Positions 12,201 to 24,605 of a stretch of 64,000 bases of DNA are shown here, piece by piece (positions within the stretch are counted from its first letter, which is position 1; every line of letters begins with the position of its first letter). The translations under genes and the position numbers were made by a program. A model generated the notes under the pieces. The model saw only the letters and a list, made by a program, of their open reading frames with translations. It ran no database searches and was not told the DNA's origin. Source of the DNA: Lepidurus packardi (Eukaryota; Arthropoda; Branchiopoda; Notostraca; Triopsidae); the NCBI GenBank assembly GCA_023053545.1, contig JAKZAN010000004.1, positions 7,192,001-7,256,000 on the forward strand. The letters run 5' to 3'.

Positions 12201-15200
12201 CGCTCGGATACGCGCCATCGACACCGACGAAGGCAACAATGCCACCATTACCTACTCCATCCTTCCAGGTACGTCGTTTTGGACGCCTATAACATTTTCT
12301 AAACACATACCAGTGACACAAAACCAGAACGCCGTGAATGGATAGCGTCGTTTCTTTGTCCTTGAATTTTTCTTGCGCTGACGTAAAGTAATCTTGTCTA
12401 GGGGACGAATCAGACGGTGCGCATGCGTTCATAGTCGATGAGGTCACGGGCAGTCTGCGGACTCAGATGACCTTGGACCATGAAGAACGCGCCATGTATC
12501 GCTTAACTATCGTAGCCCGGGATGGCGGAAACCCTCCGCGGGAGGCCTTGCGTCAACTTCAGATCGAAGTATTGGACTTGAATGACAACCGTCCTACGTT
12601 TTCGACCTCTTCCCTGACTTTTAAGGTAAAAAGAGATACCGGGATGCCTGTTTAAAAATATTTGTAATGTAAAAGCTTTAAACTGGAAAGTTTTTAATAC
12701 AATCCATGTTGGGTTTAGGTCACGGAAGGCATGCCTATTGGACAGGAGGTTGGGGCAGTGACGGCGGAAGACCGCGAGGGAGGTGAAACCGGCCGGTTGA
12801 CATACACGATCCTAAGTGGGAACACATACGGATCGTTTGACATCAACAAGACTACCGGCATGCTGTTCACGACACGAGCTATTGACCGGGAGTTAACCTC
12901 CCAGTATATCCTGCAGGTGAAAGCTATTGACAACTCTGCTACAAACCCTCAAAGCAACATCATTAACGTCAAGATCACCGTCTTGGACATTAACGACCAA
13001 GCGCCCACGTTTAAAGAAGATCCAGTTCTATTCTCCGTGTCGGAGAGTACGCCTGTCGGCAGTCCTGTTTGGAACTTTAGTGCGGTGGACCTCGACGAAG
13101 GTCCTAATGGTCTCCTGCAGTACACCTTGTCAAACCAGTGGCCAAATTCCGTGTTCAAAATCAATGCCAACTCGGGAATTTTGACCTTAATCAGCGCCCT
13201 GGATCACGAGCAGCATACCGACTACACGATCGTGGTCACTGCCAGTGATCAAGCCGAGATTGAGGCACAGCGGTTATCCACTTCGCTTACGGCGCGGATC
13301 ATCGTCGAGGACGTGAACGATAACGCACCTGTGTTCGTCTCACACTCACGGGTGGACATTATGGAGGATGAACCAGTGGGTTTCCCATTACTGCACGTAA
13401 TCGCGGTTGATCGAGACGCCAGGGAGAACGGAAGGGTTTCTTATTCCATCGTCGCCGGGAACGACGCAGGTGCGTTCGCGTTAGACCCCCAGTCGGGCAT
13501 TTTGTCCGTGACGCGACCCTTGGACCGGGAGGCTCAACACCATTACATGCTCAATATCAGCGCACATGATCATGGCAAACCCTCTAAATCCAGCTTCCAG
13601 CTGGTCAACATCCACGTGGAAGACATAAACGACAATCCACCGCGTTTTATGCAATCAACCTATGAAGCCAGCGTTCCGGAAAACTCCCCTATCGGCACAT
13701 TCTCGCTCAAAGTGTCCGCCACGGATAAAGACTCCGGCCCAAACGGCAACTTGACCTATCTGATCCCGGAAGGTATTGCGGACGGTAAATTCGTCATCGA
13801 TGCCATGACGGGCAGTATTACCACAGCGGGAACCCTGGACCGGGAGTCGCAAGCCTCTTATATCCTCACCGTTTACGTCAGAGACGGGTCCTTCCCTGCG
13901 CAGTACGATACGACCACCGTACTCGTCGAAGTGCTGGATGTCAATGACCATGCGCCACAGTTCGGAGAATCCTGCTACCCCTTAGTCATTCCTGAGAATA
14001 GCGAAATGGCAGTCATCCATACAGTGGTCGCCAAGGATCTGGACGCTGGCTTGAACGGGGAGATTGCGTACAGCATAACGGGTGGGAACCCTGGCAACAA
14101 GTTCAGCATTGACCTCCACACCGGCCAGTTGTCCAGTCGACCGTTGGATCGAGAAGCGAAGGATCGATACTTTTTGATTATCACTGCACAAGACCGCGGA
14201 ACTCCGGCTCGCCAAGGTTTTTGCAATATGAGCATCACGGTTGAAGACGAGAATGACAACGACCCTCGTTTTAGCCAAAGCCGATACACAGCCACGGTAC
14301 CTGAGGATGCTTTACCAGACACGCTGGTAGCCACGGTCCAAGCAACTGATGCCGACCAGGGTCGCAATGCTCAGATTACCTACTCGCTCAGTAACGAGAC
14401 GCAGTGGCTCTTCAAGATTGACAACGAAACTGGAGTGATTACCACTGCTGGGTACTTTGATAGGGAGAAACGAGCCAGTTACACCTTCGAAGTTCGAGCC
14501 ACCGATGGCGGTCGGTACGACGCACGCTCTGAAAAGGTTCAGGTGCATATTACCATTAGTGACGTGAACGACAACAAGCCCGTCTTCATGAAGTATCCTT
14601 TTACTGCCGACGTCCCTCTTTTAAACCAGCCCAATCAGCAATTACTACAAGTGGTTGCCGAAGACCGGGACGAAGGCCCTAATGGTGAAGTCATCTACAG
14701 TCTCATCAACGAACCCAACCCATCCAAGTTCCGGATCCACCTCAGCACTGGCGTTGTGACTGCCACGGGACCAATTGCCATGGATGCTGGGAGACTATTC
14801 CACCTTGAGGTATTGGCACGCGATAAAGGCAATCCGGTCCTTAGCTCTACCGGTTTGATTGAAATCCGAGTGGGTGACGCGAGTGGGAGTAGCACTACCG
14901 ACTTGGATATCCCAGCTCCCTTAACTTTACGCTTCCAGAACGCTAGTTACAGCGTAAACCTACCCGAGAATGCTCCTGTAGGCCGGGATGTAGTTCAGGT
15001 GGTAGCTATGCGGTCAGACGGACGCCGCCAAAGGATTACCTATAGTTTCGGTAGCGGCAATGAAGACAATACCTTTGAGATCAATTCCAACAACGGTTTG
15101 ATCCGGGTCCGGGACTCAAAACGCTTGGATTTCGAGTCATCACCGCAAATACGTTTGATTATTGTTGCCCAGGCTGAAGGTACATCACCTTTGTACGGTT

Positions 15201-18200
15201 ACACGACTGTCTGGATCAATTTCATTGACCAGAACGACAACGCACCTAGATTTACCCAGGATCAGTACACTGCCGCCGTATGGGAAGGCAACAACAAAGG
15301 AACGTTCGTCATGCAGGTAGGGGCTTTTCAAGGCTTTTCAGAGATATAGACTTCAGAATGTTACATTAGTCGATTTCACATACAAATATTTCTAGGTATC
15401 GGCCACAGACAGCGATCAAGGTACCAACGCGAATATTATGTACCATATCGTGGAAGGTAACCATGACAACGCGTTCGTTATCGAACCACCCTTTTCGGGC
15501 ATAGTCAAGACCAACATAGTGCTAGATCGAGAGATTCGTGACTTCTACAAACTTACGATCTTAGCTACGGACGAAGGTACACCTCAGCTGACAGGCACAT
15601 GCACCCTTCGTATCAACATCGTTGATGTAAACGACAACCAGCCAACGTTCCCGCCTCACAGTGTAGTGAGCGTTAGTGAGGGTAAGTTTCCTTTTTCGTA
15701 AATATGTTTTTTATATAACAGGTTTGTAAAACGCCATACTTTAAATAAGCAGGATCGGACGTTGGTACAGTCATTACCACCATTACGGCCAACGATGTGG
15801 ATACCAACCCCACTTTAACTTACGACTTTGCAGCCGGGGGCAATCCAGATCGTATGTTTAGCATTGATCGATTCAGCGGCAAGATTACCTTAGCTCAGCC
15901 CTTGGATCACGAGAAGCAAAGTCAATACACGCTCAAAGTACAAGCCTCCGACACCGCCCACATCGCCGAAACCTCAATTACCGTGCACGTACTTGACGAG
16001 AACGACAATGCGCCAGTATTCAAGGAACAAGCCTACCTCGCTACGTTACCTGGTAATTTTTAGTAGCTCTTTATTTCGATTCACAAGTTTAATTGACTGT
16101 TTTTAGAACTCAGTGAGCCTGGGTACGCAATACTCACGGTTGACGCTACCGACGCTGATGGTGGCAACAACGCCAAGATTCGTTATACCTTTGCGGGACC
16201 TACGGAGGGCTTTTACATCGGGGAAGATACGGGAGTGATTTACACCAATCGTTCAGTTACATTCAACCCACGGGAACCTGTGTTGCAGCTCGTAGTATCA
16301 GCACAAGACCATGGCGAACCCGCTCTTGCTGCTGTCGTCGCCGTCAGGATTAGCGTAGCTGATATCAACAATAACGCTCCTAAATTCTCCCAAAATTCCT
16401 ACACGTAAGTTATATACATTGTCTACCCCATTTGAGTTATCTTTACAAGTTTTGTTTTGCAAAACAGGGCACATATCGGAGAGGACGCTAGGCGCGGTAC
16501 TACCGTCTTACACGTTTCGGCTCTTGACAGCGATGAAACCCGTGACAACCGTAACATTGACTACTCTATTGAAAGTGGAAATACCAACAGGACCTTCCAG
16601 ATCACTAGGTAATATTAAGCGAATATTTTTTTTCCTACTATTGTCACCTCCATCCTGTTCAAGCTGTTACTTTTTGTTGTTAGTGTATATTAATAGCGTA
16701 CTAACTCATTCTTTAATAGTGACAGCGGCGAAATATTGCTGGTTAAAAGCCTAGATCGTGAGGACGTGGCATCGTACCAGCTCAAAGTACTGGCGATGGA
16801 TCGTGGGTCGCCAGCCCGTAATTCCACGATTGACGTGTTGATTCAAGTGGATGATGTCAACGATAATGCTCCGATCTTCAATCAAAGCCTGTACCAAGTC
16901 CGTGTTTCTGAAGCGCAGGCAATCGGCACCGTTTTATTAGTAGTAACAGCAACAGACCTGGACGCCGGTGATAACGCTCGTGTACGTTACGACATCACGT
17001 CGGGTAACGATGGTGGGTTCTTCGAAATGAACCCAAGCACGGGTGTCATATCTTTGAAGCAGCCTTTGGACTACGACACAATGTCCCAACACAAATTTAT
17101 CGTCCGGGCGTCGGACGGTCACAAAACCCATCCGTTATCCGCCATAGCAGCTGTGGTGATCCAAGTGGAAGATGAGAACGATAACGTCCCAGTCTTCCCC
17201 GTACCCTCTTACTGGGAGTTTGTACCCGAAAATGCGCCCATAGGAACAACCGTGTTTACAGTCCATGCCAACGATGCGGACCGCGGTATATACGGCAAAC
17301 TCAATTACACTATTGTGGAAGGTGAGGGGCGTCTCAAGTTTAAAGTGGATCCCGAGTCGGGAGTCGTTACTAGTTTGGCTAGTTTCGACTACGAGGCCAA
17401 GAACCAGTACATGTTCACCCTCCGTGCTACGGATATCGGCAGCCAGGCCGCCAGTGTACGGGTAACAGTCGATGTGGAGAGCAGAGACGAGTTTGCTCCT
17501 GCATTTACCGAGTCCTCCTACCGTTTTACCATGCCGGCGGATGCGGAGGTGGGGTACGTGGTAGGGAAAGTAGTGGCTAGTGACAAAGACGAGGGTTCGG
17601 ACGGACGCATCGTGTACCATCTCCGGAATCAGCATTCGCATTTCAAGATCAATAAAACCACTGGTGTGGTTAGCGTTCGTAAGAACTTGAATGAACGCAG
17701 ACGCAGGGATCTGACTTCGGTTTTGACGTCACCGGCCTCTGCGAGTTTGTCCGCTTCCCCAGCGGGGTCGTCGCCTTCATCTATGGCGTTGACTTCGAAT
17801 ACGGTAAGCTTGGTGGTAGTTGCCAGTTCAGGCAAGCCCGGTTCCCTGAGTAACATGACTGTCGTGGAGATAACCATCGACGGAGCTTTGAATGGAACTC
17901 GGTTGGCAACAGCGGAAGCCGGAGGCGGGTTAGCCGACTGGGCTCTGGGTCTCCTTATTGCCTTGATATTCCTTGTACTGGGTTTCGTGGCCGCTCTGGT
18001 CTTCCTGCACATGAGACACCGTAGACCGTTGGGCCAGCGCGGGAAACTCGTTGCTGGTTTAGATGGCAGTAAAGTCGCAGTCCTGGCTGGACCGTCTGGT
18101 GCTTCCGGTGGTGCTAGCGGCGCTGATCCATATGATACAGGCTCGTCTTTTGATACGTTAGCGTACCCACCCCAGTACAATGATTTACCCGGTTACGACC

Positions 18201-19312
18201 CTACAGAACGCCGGCGTCACCACGTGAACACGTCGGAGATGTCTGAGCAGAGTCATTCGGCGTCTTCAGGCCGGGGATCGGCCGAAGAAGGTGAACCTGA
18301 AGGTGACGATGTGGAAGACGAAGAAATACGGATGATCAACGAGGGCCAGTTACGACAGCAGCAACAACAGCAAGCCAAACTTCAGCGTCTCGGACTGGTT
18401 ACGGTACCCGACTCGGGCATCCATGGTGACGACGACAATTTGTCCGATGTATCAGTCCACAATACTCAAGAGTATTTAGCTCGTTTAGGTATAGATACCA
18501 GTCGAACAGATCCTGGTTTGGCTTGCATGATCCCCGACCCGGGCCACTCCCACTCTCATGTTCACCACACACACCCTCATGCACACCCTCATTCTCATCC
18601 TCATGCGCACCATGCTCATAGTTCCATCGCTTCGATGCACATGTATGAGGACGAAGGGAGTGCGGACAATGACGGCATGGATATCTCGACATTACTCTAC
18701 GCCAAGTTAAACGAAGTCGGTGGAGATGATACCGATACGGGTGCACGAGCATTCGGTTACGCGGACGAAAGCCAACCGTCCATGACGGGTTCCCTCAGCT
18801 CCATCGTCCATAGCGAAGAGGAATTGACGGGTAGCTACAACTGGGACTACTTGCTGGACTGGGGCCCACAGTACCAGCCCTTAGCTCACGTGTTTGGGGA
18901 AATCGCTCGACTCAAGGATGACTCGGTTCCTGGGTATGGCGTGAACGCAGCCAACAAGAACAAACCCCTCAACCCCCAAGTCAAGTCCCTGCCTCCACCA
19001 CTGATTACCAACGTCGCTCCACGTTCTATCGCTCCAGTGGCGTTAGCAACAAACACCGGGCACGGTCGCCCGAGTCAATTAGCCCCCATGCCATCCTTAC
19101 CTCGGTCGCCGATTAGTCACGAGGGTAGTTTTACCTCCCCGGCTATGTCCCCAAGCTTTTCCCCCAGTTTATCCCCCTTAGCCAACCGCTCGCCATCAAT
19201 TTCCCCCATGGTGCCCCCCGGTATGGTTGGGGCTCGCCACCCTCGAGCCCCCAACATGACCAACATGATGGCAGGCGCTTCTTCCGCCTCCGACGCCGAA
19301 CTCAGGATATAA
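3294..19312 (+). CDS. ds: Dachsous protocadherin, 3' part (5' exons outside window)
   Basis: Large atypical cadherin of the Fat/Dachsous planar-polarity and Hippo system, acting at the plasma membrane as the ligand of Fat. Twelve exons: 3294-3477, 3590-4057, 4151-4326, 4392-5220, 11990-12268, 12402-12625, 12719-15316, 15396-15681, 15753-16052, 16107-16404, 16468-16608 and 16720-19312. Their phases all match and give 2,791 residues. About 20 cadherin repeats are visible from DxNDN linkers and LDRE/LDHE motifs. One linker is degenerate (around 14875-14935). A single membrane helix lies at about 17939-18006. The cytoplasmic tail carries the Dachsous-specific block around NWDYLLDWGPQYQPLAHVF (18838-18900), which separates it from Fat and other protocadherins. 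There is no start codon or signal peptide in the window, so the product is N-terminally incomplete; family members have about 27 repeats. The tail also has a Gln run (about 18355-18372), a His-rich stretch (18541-18623) and a Ser/Pro-rich C-terminus. Confidence 0.96.
8586..8624. repeat. Perfect 16-bp hairpin with 7-nt loop
   Basis: The arm CAGTCTTGAGTAATCC (8586-8601) is followed by the loop TACACCC (8602-8608) and the exact reverse complement (8609-8624). Pairing stops abruptly at both sides. It lies inside the large dachsous intron. It could be a small foldback element relic or a structured RNA element; the function is unknown. Confidence 0.85.
10475..11135. repeat. Pair of perfect 30-bp inverted repeats bounding 661 bp
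   Basis: The left arm at 10475-10504 (begins TTGGGGATGG, ends AAAAAGGTGT) is the exact reverse complement of 11106-11135. The arms are not low complexity, and identity stops sharply outside them. No open frame of note lies between, and I see no clear target-site duplication at the ends. Possibilities are a terminal-inverted-repeat element remnant or an inverted duplication. In the dachsous transcript it could fold into a long-range 30-bp duplex. Confidence 0.75.
17939..18006 (+). other. ds: Dachsous transmembrane segment
   Basis: About 22 residues of uninterrupted hydrophobic sequence (WALGLLIALIFLVLGF and on) are followed by a basic stop-transfer stretch (MRHRRP). It separates the last, partial cadherin repeat and a low-complexity Ser/Ala/Thr linker from the cytoplasmic tail. 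Confidence 0.9.
18541..18623 (+). other. ds: His-rich segment in the Dachsous cytoplasmic tail
   Basis: Fourteen histidines occur in about 26 residues, mainly alternating His-Ser, His-Pro and His-Ala. It lies between the membrane segment and the conserved NWDYLLDWGP block. Such runs can bind Zn or Ni in other proteins; here this is only a compositional observation. Confidence 0.85.
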
Positions 19313-20006
19313 AAAGGAAGCAACACGAACCGTTCAAAACTTTTGCCATTTAAAGACGTTGTTGTAGTGCGGCCAGACGATGTGTTAAAAAAGGCTTAAA
19401 TGTGCCATGTTGCTCAAGTGCAAAGTAAAGGGAGGAAGAACAGAACTTACCAAGTTGAACGCAGAAAACCCCGGATGGGAAATCTTGTTAAACCCTGGGG
19501 TTTTGAAGTGGGTATTGTTTTTTCGGCCCCTCTCCCAGAACAAAAAGAGTTAACCTACAGTTTTTGTACATTGAAAACGCTTTTTTTTAAAAAAAAAAAA
19601 GAGAGAGGAAGAAATAGAGAAAAGCGACTCCATTGTTACTTGTAAATAGTGCGCGAGCCTGAGAGTTTTTGTTCAAATTGTGTACAGTTGTACGAGTGAG
19701 TTTTTCGTCCCAGCGTGATTGGGAATGTAATACATTCCATGGAACCGTTTCAATTAAAAGAGTCCGTTTCTTGTTCATTATTGTTTTACATTTTTAAGCA
19801 TCAGGGTACATAAATCCTAAGTAAACTTCCCTTAGGGGCGCCTGCGTCAAAAGCGCCTGAGGCGCCCACTTCAAGCCCCCAAGAATCTCAAGTCGACCGA
19901 CTTTTACTCAACCTTTCTGGTAGTACCTAGCCGGACGTACGGTACCCAACCGTACCCGTGACATACCAAATGGTCGCTCCATAACTAATTATATTGTTGG
20001 CGAACA
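19313..20006. other. dachsous 3' UTR and intergenic region
   Basis: AT-rich sequence follows the dachsous stop, with T- and A-homopolymers near 19577-19600. No AATAAA was found close to the stop; AATTAAA near 19750 is a possible variant. A GGGCGCCT…AGGCGCCC 8-bp inverted repeat lies near 19836-19868. No gene is seen. Confidence 0.5.
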
Positions 20007-20074
20007 ATGTACCTTACTTTTGTGGTTCTTTACGACTTTCTCTACCTGGCATCGCAGCTGATTTTCGCCTACAA
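20007..20074 (+). other. Signal-peptide exon of the GABA receptor subunit
   Basis: An ATG opens 22 codons of strongly hydrophobic sequence ending LIFAYK, spliced at GTAAGT (20075). The leftover two bases (phase 2) fit exactly with the acceptor TTTCAG ending at 20586, giving …AYK-LSLPFN…. This is why I chose this start over the in-frame ATG at the head of the following exon's open frame. Confidence 0.75.
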
Positions 20075-23000
20075 GTAAGTCCGATATCCTTATGTAAATG
20101 TGTTACACGGGTTGGGGGTGTTCCCACTCTTTTAGCAAGAGTCCTAACATCAAGTATAAAGAGTGGGATACCTATAAGTATTGCTGTCGGCTGCACTTTT
20201 CCATTGTTGAGTATTTGGATGACCGCGAAGGCTTCGGAGACTCTGGTAAAAGTGATCGATTAGCGAAGAACTTGGGGTTTTTGTGGCCGCGCTTTTTGTT
20301 CGGGACACGTTCCTGTGACGAAGTATCTATTCATCGCCTCTTTGGCTCCAAGAGACGTTCTTTACTTCTTTCCTAACCCATTTGAGACCTTGCCCTTCGA
20401 GTCTTCCTTTTTTATCACTGTGGTGTACTCCCCTTTTTGCGGAAAGACAAAAGCTAGAAAATGTCTTTCTGCAAAAATAGTAATACAAAAAAGCCGAAAG
20501 TTGAATCCCATCGTTAACTAAACGCGGGTGGTCCCATTACAACGACAGTTAAGGAATCATACGTCCATCATTTCACGTCGTTTCAGGCTCTCGTTACCTT
20601 TCAACTCAACCTGGACCTCGACTACGACTTGGCCAGTGAAAGCGCGACATGGACACCCTTCCGTCCCCTTATCGCGCTGGACTACACCGAGTTCCTCCCC
20701 CAAAAATCGCCGAACAGGACGTTCAACTGTTCCGCCCGTGCAGCCGACCCTTACCCCTGAACAGATTGGTCGGAACATTACCATAATCCTTGAGAATCTA
20801 CTGCAGAATTATGACAGTACCCAGCGACCAGGTTACGAAACGGGTAAGTTCATACATGAAACTGTAAATAGACATACGAATGCAAAAATTACTTGCGTGA
20901 AACTTTGATGCATTTTCGCTTTCTTTAATTGATTCGTCATTTTGAGACAGTTTTGGGCATTTTTGACAAAAGAAATTTCAATTGCCGTCATTACAATACC
21001 TAGGCAAACTTAGTCAATGAAGAGTCTCGCTGTTTGAAAAGAACATACGAATCTGACTTGGCACTGCTACCCTAATTAAATAGCACAGACGATCCTCCAC
21101 TGGCAGACGATTTTCTATGCACTCTTGTATGCACTCCATCCGATAGCAGAGAGAGGGTTCTTTTCATAAAAAAAAGAGATATTGAGGGGACGCACGACAC
21201 AGAACAGATTTCTTCACCTCCTTTTCTAATTTTCTTTTAAATCACGAGGACGCAATGATGTGCCTTCCCCAACCTCCCCCCTTTTTGCAGAAAACCCTGA
21301 TCGATTCGTCATGCTTTTCAAAAGCCTCTTTGGCCTCTAGTTCACTCTCCGATATGATCCTGCAAGACCCAAAATGCATCTCAGAGACTATTCATGCTAC
21401 TTTTTATCAAGAAAAATACATACAAAATAATCTAAATCCTTTCCCTCTCGTATCTTCTCGTCACTTTTTTTTCTGGAAATGTGCATTAGCTTTCTATTAC
21501 GTTCATAATCCCAGAGATGCATGGAATAATATTTGCCTCCCTAATGAGTTCAACGTAATATGTCAACACAAGGCCTAAGGCTCCAGCTTCGCACGCTTGT
21601 CGCGCTGTGCAAACAAATGGTATAGAACAAGGAAAATAAAGATAAAGTGTCCCAGAAAGAGCTTTTCAGAAGTATTAAAACAGGACTGATCCTCCTCAAT
21701 TTGGTTTCGATTTCTGCAGGGGAAATCACGACGGTCAATAGTAATATCTTGGTACGGAGCATGGGACCCGTATCTGAGCTGGGAATGGTAAGAAATGAGT
21801 TTCAATCCATTAGAAAAAACGGTAAAAGCGTTGCAATTTGTTTTACTCCTAAGGATTTCTCAATGGATTGCTACTTCCGCCAAGTCTGGCACGACCAACG
21901 CTTGAGTTTCCAAGGTCCTATTGAAGTCCTGAGCCTCAGTATCAAAATGCTGGAAGGTATATGGAAGCCAGACACTTTCTTCTACAATGGGAAGAAGTCC
22001 TATGTCCATACGATTACCCAGCCGAACAAACTGCTACGCATCACACGCGAAGGAAAGATCCTTTACTCTATGAGGTACATCATACAACAAGACAAGTACA
22101 AAAACTTGAAAGAAAAATATGTTTTTACTTCAAAACAACTTGACAGTTAACATATGTGCCCTAAGGACACAAGGCGTGTCCTAAGCTGACCTAAACGCCT
22201 CAGGGGTTAGACAGAATGTCCCCTTCACGAATTACCAGGCCTTCGGGTGATCCCATGTTCCACCTGCGAATGAACGCTAGGGTGAAGAAGGGGAGTCAAA
22301 CTGAACGATTCTTTTGAAGATAAAAAGGAGGCTTGGGTATCCCTTATAGCCTTAGGGCTTATTTACGGTTAATGAAAATATAATTGGAATTGTTTCCAAA
22401 TTTTAACAGCTGGATAAAAAAAAACTACTTGAGAAATTTTCGAAATTAAGAAGAAACGAAGGGGGATAATTTAGAGTCATTTTGGGGTGGTTTCTCTAGC
22501 TTTGAGAAAATTTGATTTTTACAGAATTTGTTTGAATAGGTTGACAGTGAAAGCTAAATGTCCAATGGAGTTGCGGAATTTTCCTATGGATCGTCAGTCA
22601 TGTCCGCTGGTTATCGGCAGTTGTAAGCAAACGTTTCCCGTAGATCAAAACTAATTGCCATGTTTTCTTTTTTCCCAGACGCTTATACTTCAGATGAGGT
22701 GACGTACTACTGGGATTATGATAGCGCTGTAGATTTCCTGGGCGTTATTGAGATGTCGCAATTCGATCTCATTTCTAGTCCTTACCGTAACGGAACGATT
22801 TTACAGCGACGCCAAGGTTTGGAAATGACACATACAAAAAGTTAAGAGGATGTCTGATACGGTTCACCGAGTTCCTCTCTCGTACATTGTGTACATAAGC
22901 CGTGTTTCTTCAATTTAACGTCATAACTCATCCGTAAAAGCACAAGCTATTGAGAAGGGGGCTTATGGAGTTTGTATCAGCATATAACCTCTAAAGTAGT

Positions 23001-24605
23001 CTTGCACGACTCTGTCTTTTCCTCGTTTAAAAAGGAGTCTGCTAGAAAGGAGATGTTAATTACTTGGTTACATTCCAGGAAACTTTTCGGTATTGCAAGT
23101 CAGTTTTAACTTGAGGCGGAACCAGGGTTATTTTCTTATCCAGATCTATATTCCCTGCGTCCTAATTGTCGTCCTGTCATGGGTTTCCTTTTGGCTCAAC
23201 CGTGAGGCTACGAGCGACCGGGTTAGCTTGGGTACGTCAACATTTCTCTCTCTCTGATCGTCCATTAACCCTTGTCATTAGCTTTCTCTTCATCTTCAGA
23301 GTACTGACCCTTCCTAAAAAATGTTTTTTAAACTTTTGTGTTACGTTTGTTTTTCATATTCAGGTATCACTTCCGTGTTGACGCTTTCGACGATTAGCGT
23401 AGACAGTCGCAGTGACCTACCTAAAGTACATTACGCGACCGCGCTGGACTGGTTCCTCTTAATGAGCTTCGCGTACTGCATATCAACCTTACTGGAATTC
23501 GCTGGCGTCCATTTCTTCACAAAAGTAAAAACATGAGACTTCTAAAAGTTCAGGACTCGAGTAAAGAAAATCGGAAGTAAAAAACCTTACCACAACGCTC
23601 CGGTTTTAAGCTCCCGTATACCTTAACTTATTGATGCGAAATACTCATAGATGGCACTAATGTTTGTTACTGTTTTGTCAAAGCCTTGCGTAAGACAGTA
23701 AAAAAAAGAATAGATAGCTAATTGCCGGTAAAGTTTCAACGTTTGTTTTGCTTCTGGAAAGTACAACTTGTCACCCCAGTTTGCTGTAGCAACACAATAT
23801 CCCAAAGTCAAGTCGTCGAACATTCCGACCAAGCTTTCTCGAAAACGGCTTGGCAGATTTGAAAGCAATCTAAAACAAAAATTATCATTTTTAGCAGCTA
23901 GTGCACAGCCAAAGGGCACATTTTTAGGCAACATATTTCATATAGTTGCAAACCTGGTTTGCATGTTACTAAATCATTATTCATTGAAAGTAAAGTTGAT
24001 TGGTGTGCACTAGCTGTTAGTATGCTCAAGCTTATTGTCTAAGAATTTTCTCATGAAATTTGCTGGTTTTAACGACAAAGTTGTTCCGAAATTCTCCATG
24101 CAAACCGCCCATCCCGAGCTAAGGTATACGGGAGCCTTAAGAACTAATGCACTTGTCTTTTCGAAACCAGGTTGGGAGTGGAGACGGTGTTGAGGAGTTT
24201 ATGGACGCTAGTTCTTCGCGTTCCTCGTCCCCTGGTTCAGAGGACGAACACCCTTTAAGGTCCGAGTCCGCGCCAACCACCGACATTCCGCCCCTACCTC
24301 GTCGTGTTACTATGCCATCCTCCACTAGCGCCTCAGCAGTTCCCGTGCCCTCTAGCTACCCTTCCCGAGAAAGTTGCTGCCGCCAAATATTTCTATGCCT
24401 CTCCGCCAACCAATCCTACCGGCGTCGACGTCACCGTATGGCCCTGCAACGTGGTAGTATCAACAGTGTCTCCCAGATCGACCGCGCCGCACGAGTCCTG
24501 TTTCCCATCTCCTTCATTCTCTTCAACCTCTTCTATTGGTGGAGCTATGCCCACACGGTCGATGACTTCACATGGTCCAAAATAGATCACATGAAATTCT
24601 ACTGA
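20007..24605 (+). CDS. GABA-A receptor alpha-like subunit (CG8916/Grd type), Cys-loop anion channel
   Basis: Ligand-gated channel subunit of the neuronal or muscle membrane. Nine exons: 20007-20074, 20587-20843, 21720-21787, 21854-22074, 22540-22622, 22679-22816, 23079-23231, 23364-23524 and 24171-24605. They sum to 1,584 nt (527 residues) with consistent phases. Exon 1 begins with a hydrophobic signal peptide ([15 protein letters not shown]). The N-terminal motif [14 protein letters not shown] is typical of GABA subunits. The Cys-loop [15 protein letters not shown] is at 22559-22603. M1 ([16 protein letters not shown]) ends before NREATSDR, and M2 is [16 protein letters not shown], split by an intron in a Gly codon. 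M3 ends …[10 protein letters not shown] Ser/Pro-rich M3-M4 loop is followed by M4 ([15 protein letters not shown]). The sequence after M2 ([17 protein letters not shown]) resembles insect CG8916 more than Rdl. The M1-M2 link has SDR where most anionic subunits have PAR. Confidence 0.93.
21788..21853 (+). other. 66-bp stop-free intron in the GABA receptor gene
   Basis: Donor GTAAGA at 21788 and acceptor CTCCTAAG ending at 21853. The intron is a multiple of three and has no stop, so retention would insert 22 residues between GPVSELGM and [10 protein letters not shown]. In family members these two motifs are contiguous (…GPxSxxxMxxSMDxxFRQ…), which supports removal. Confidence 0.75.
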
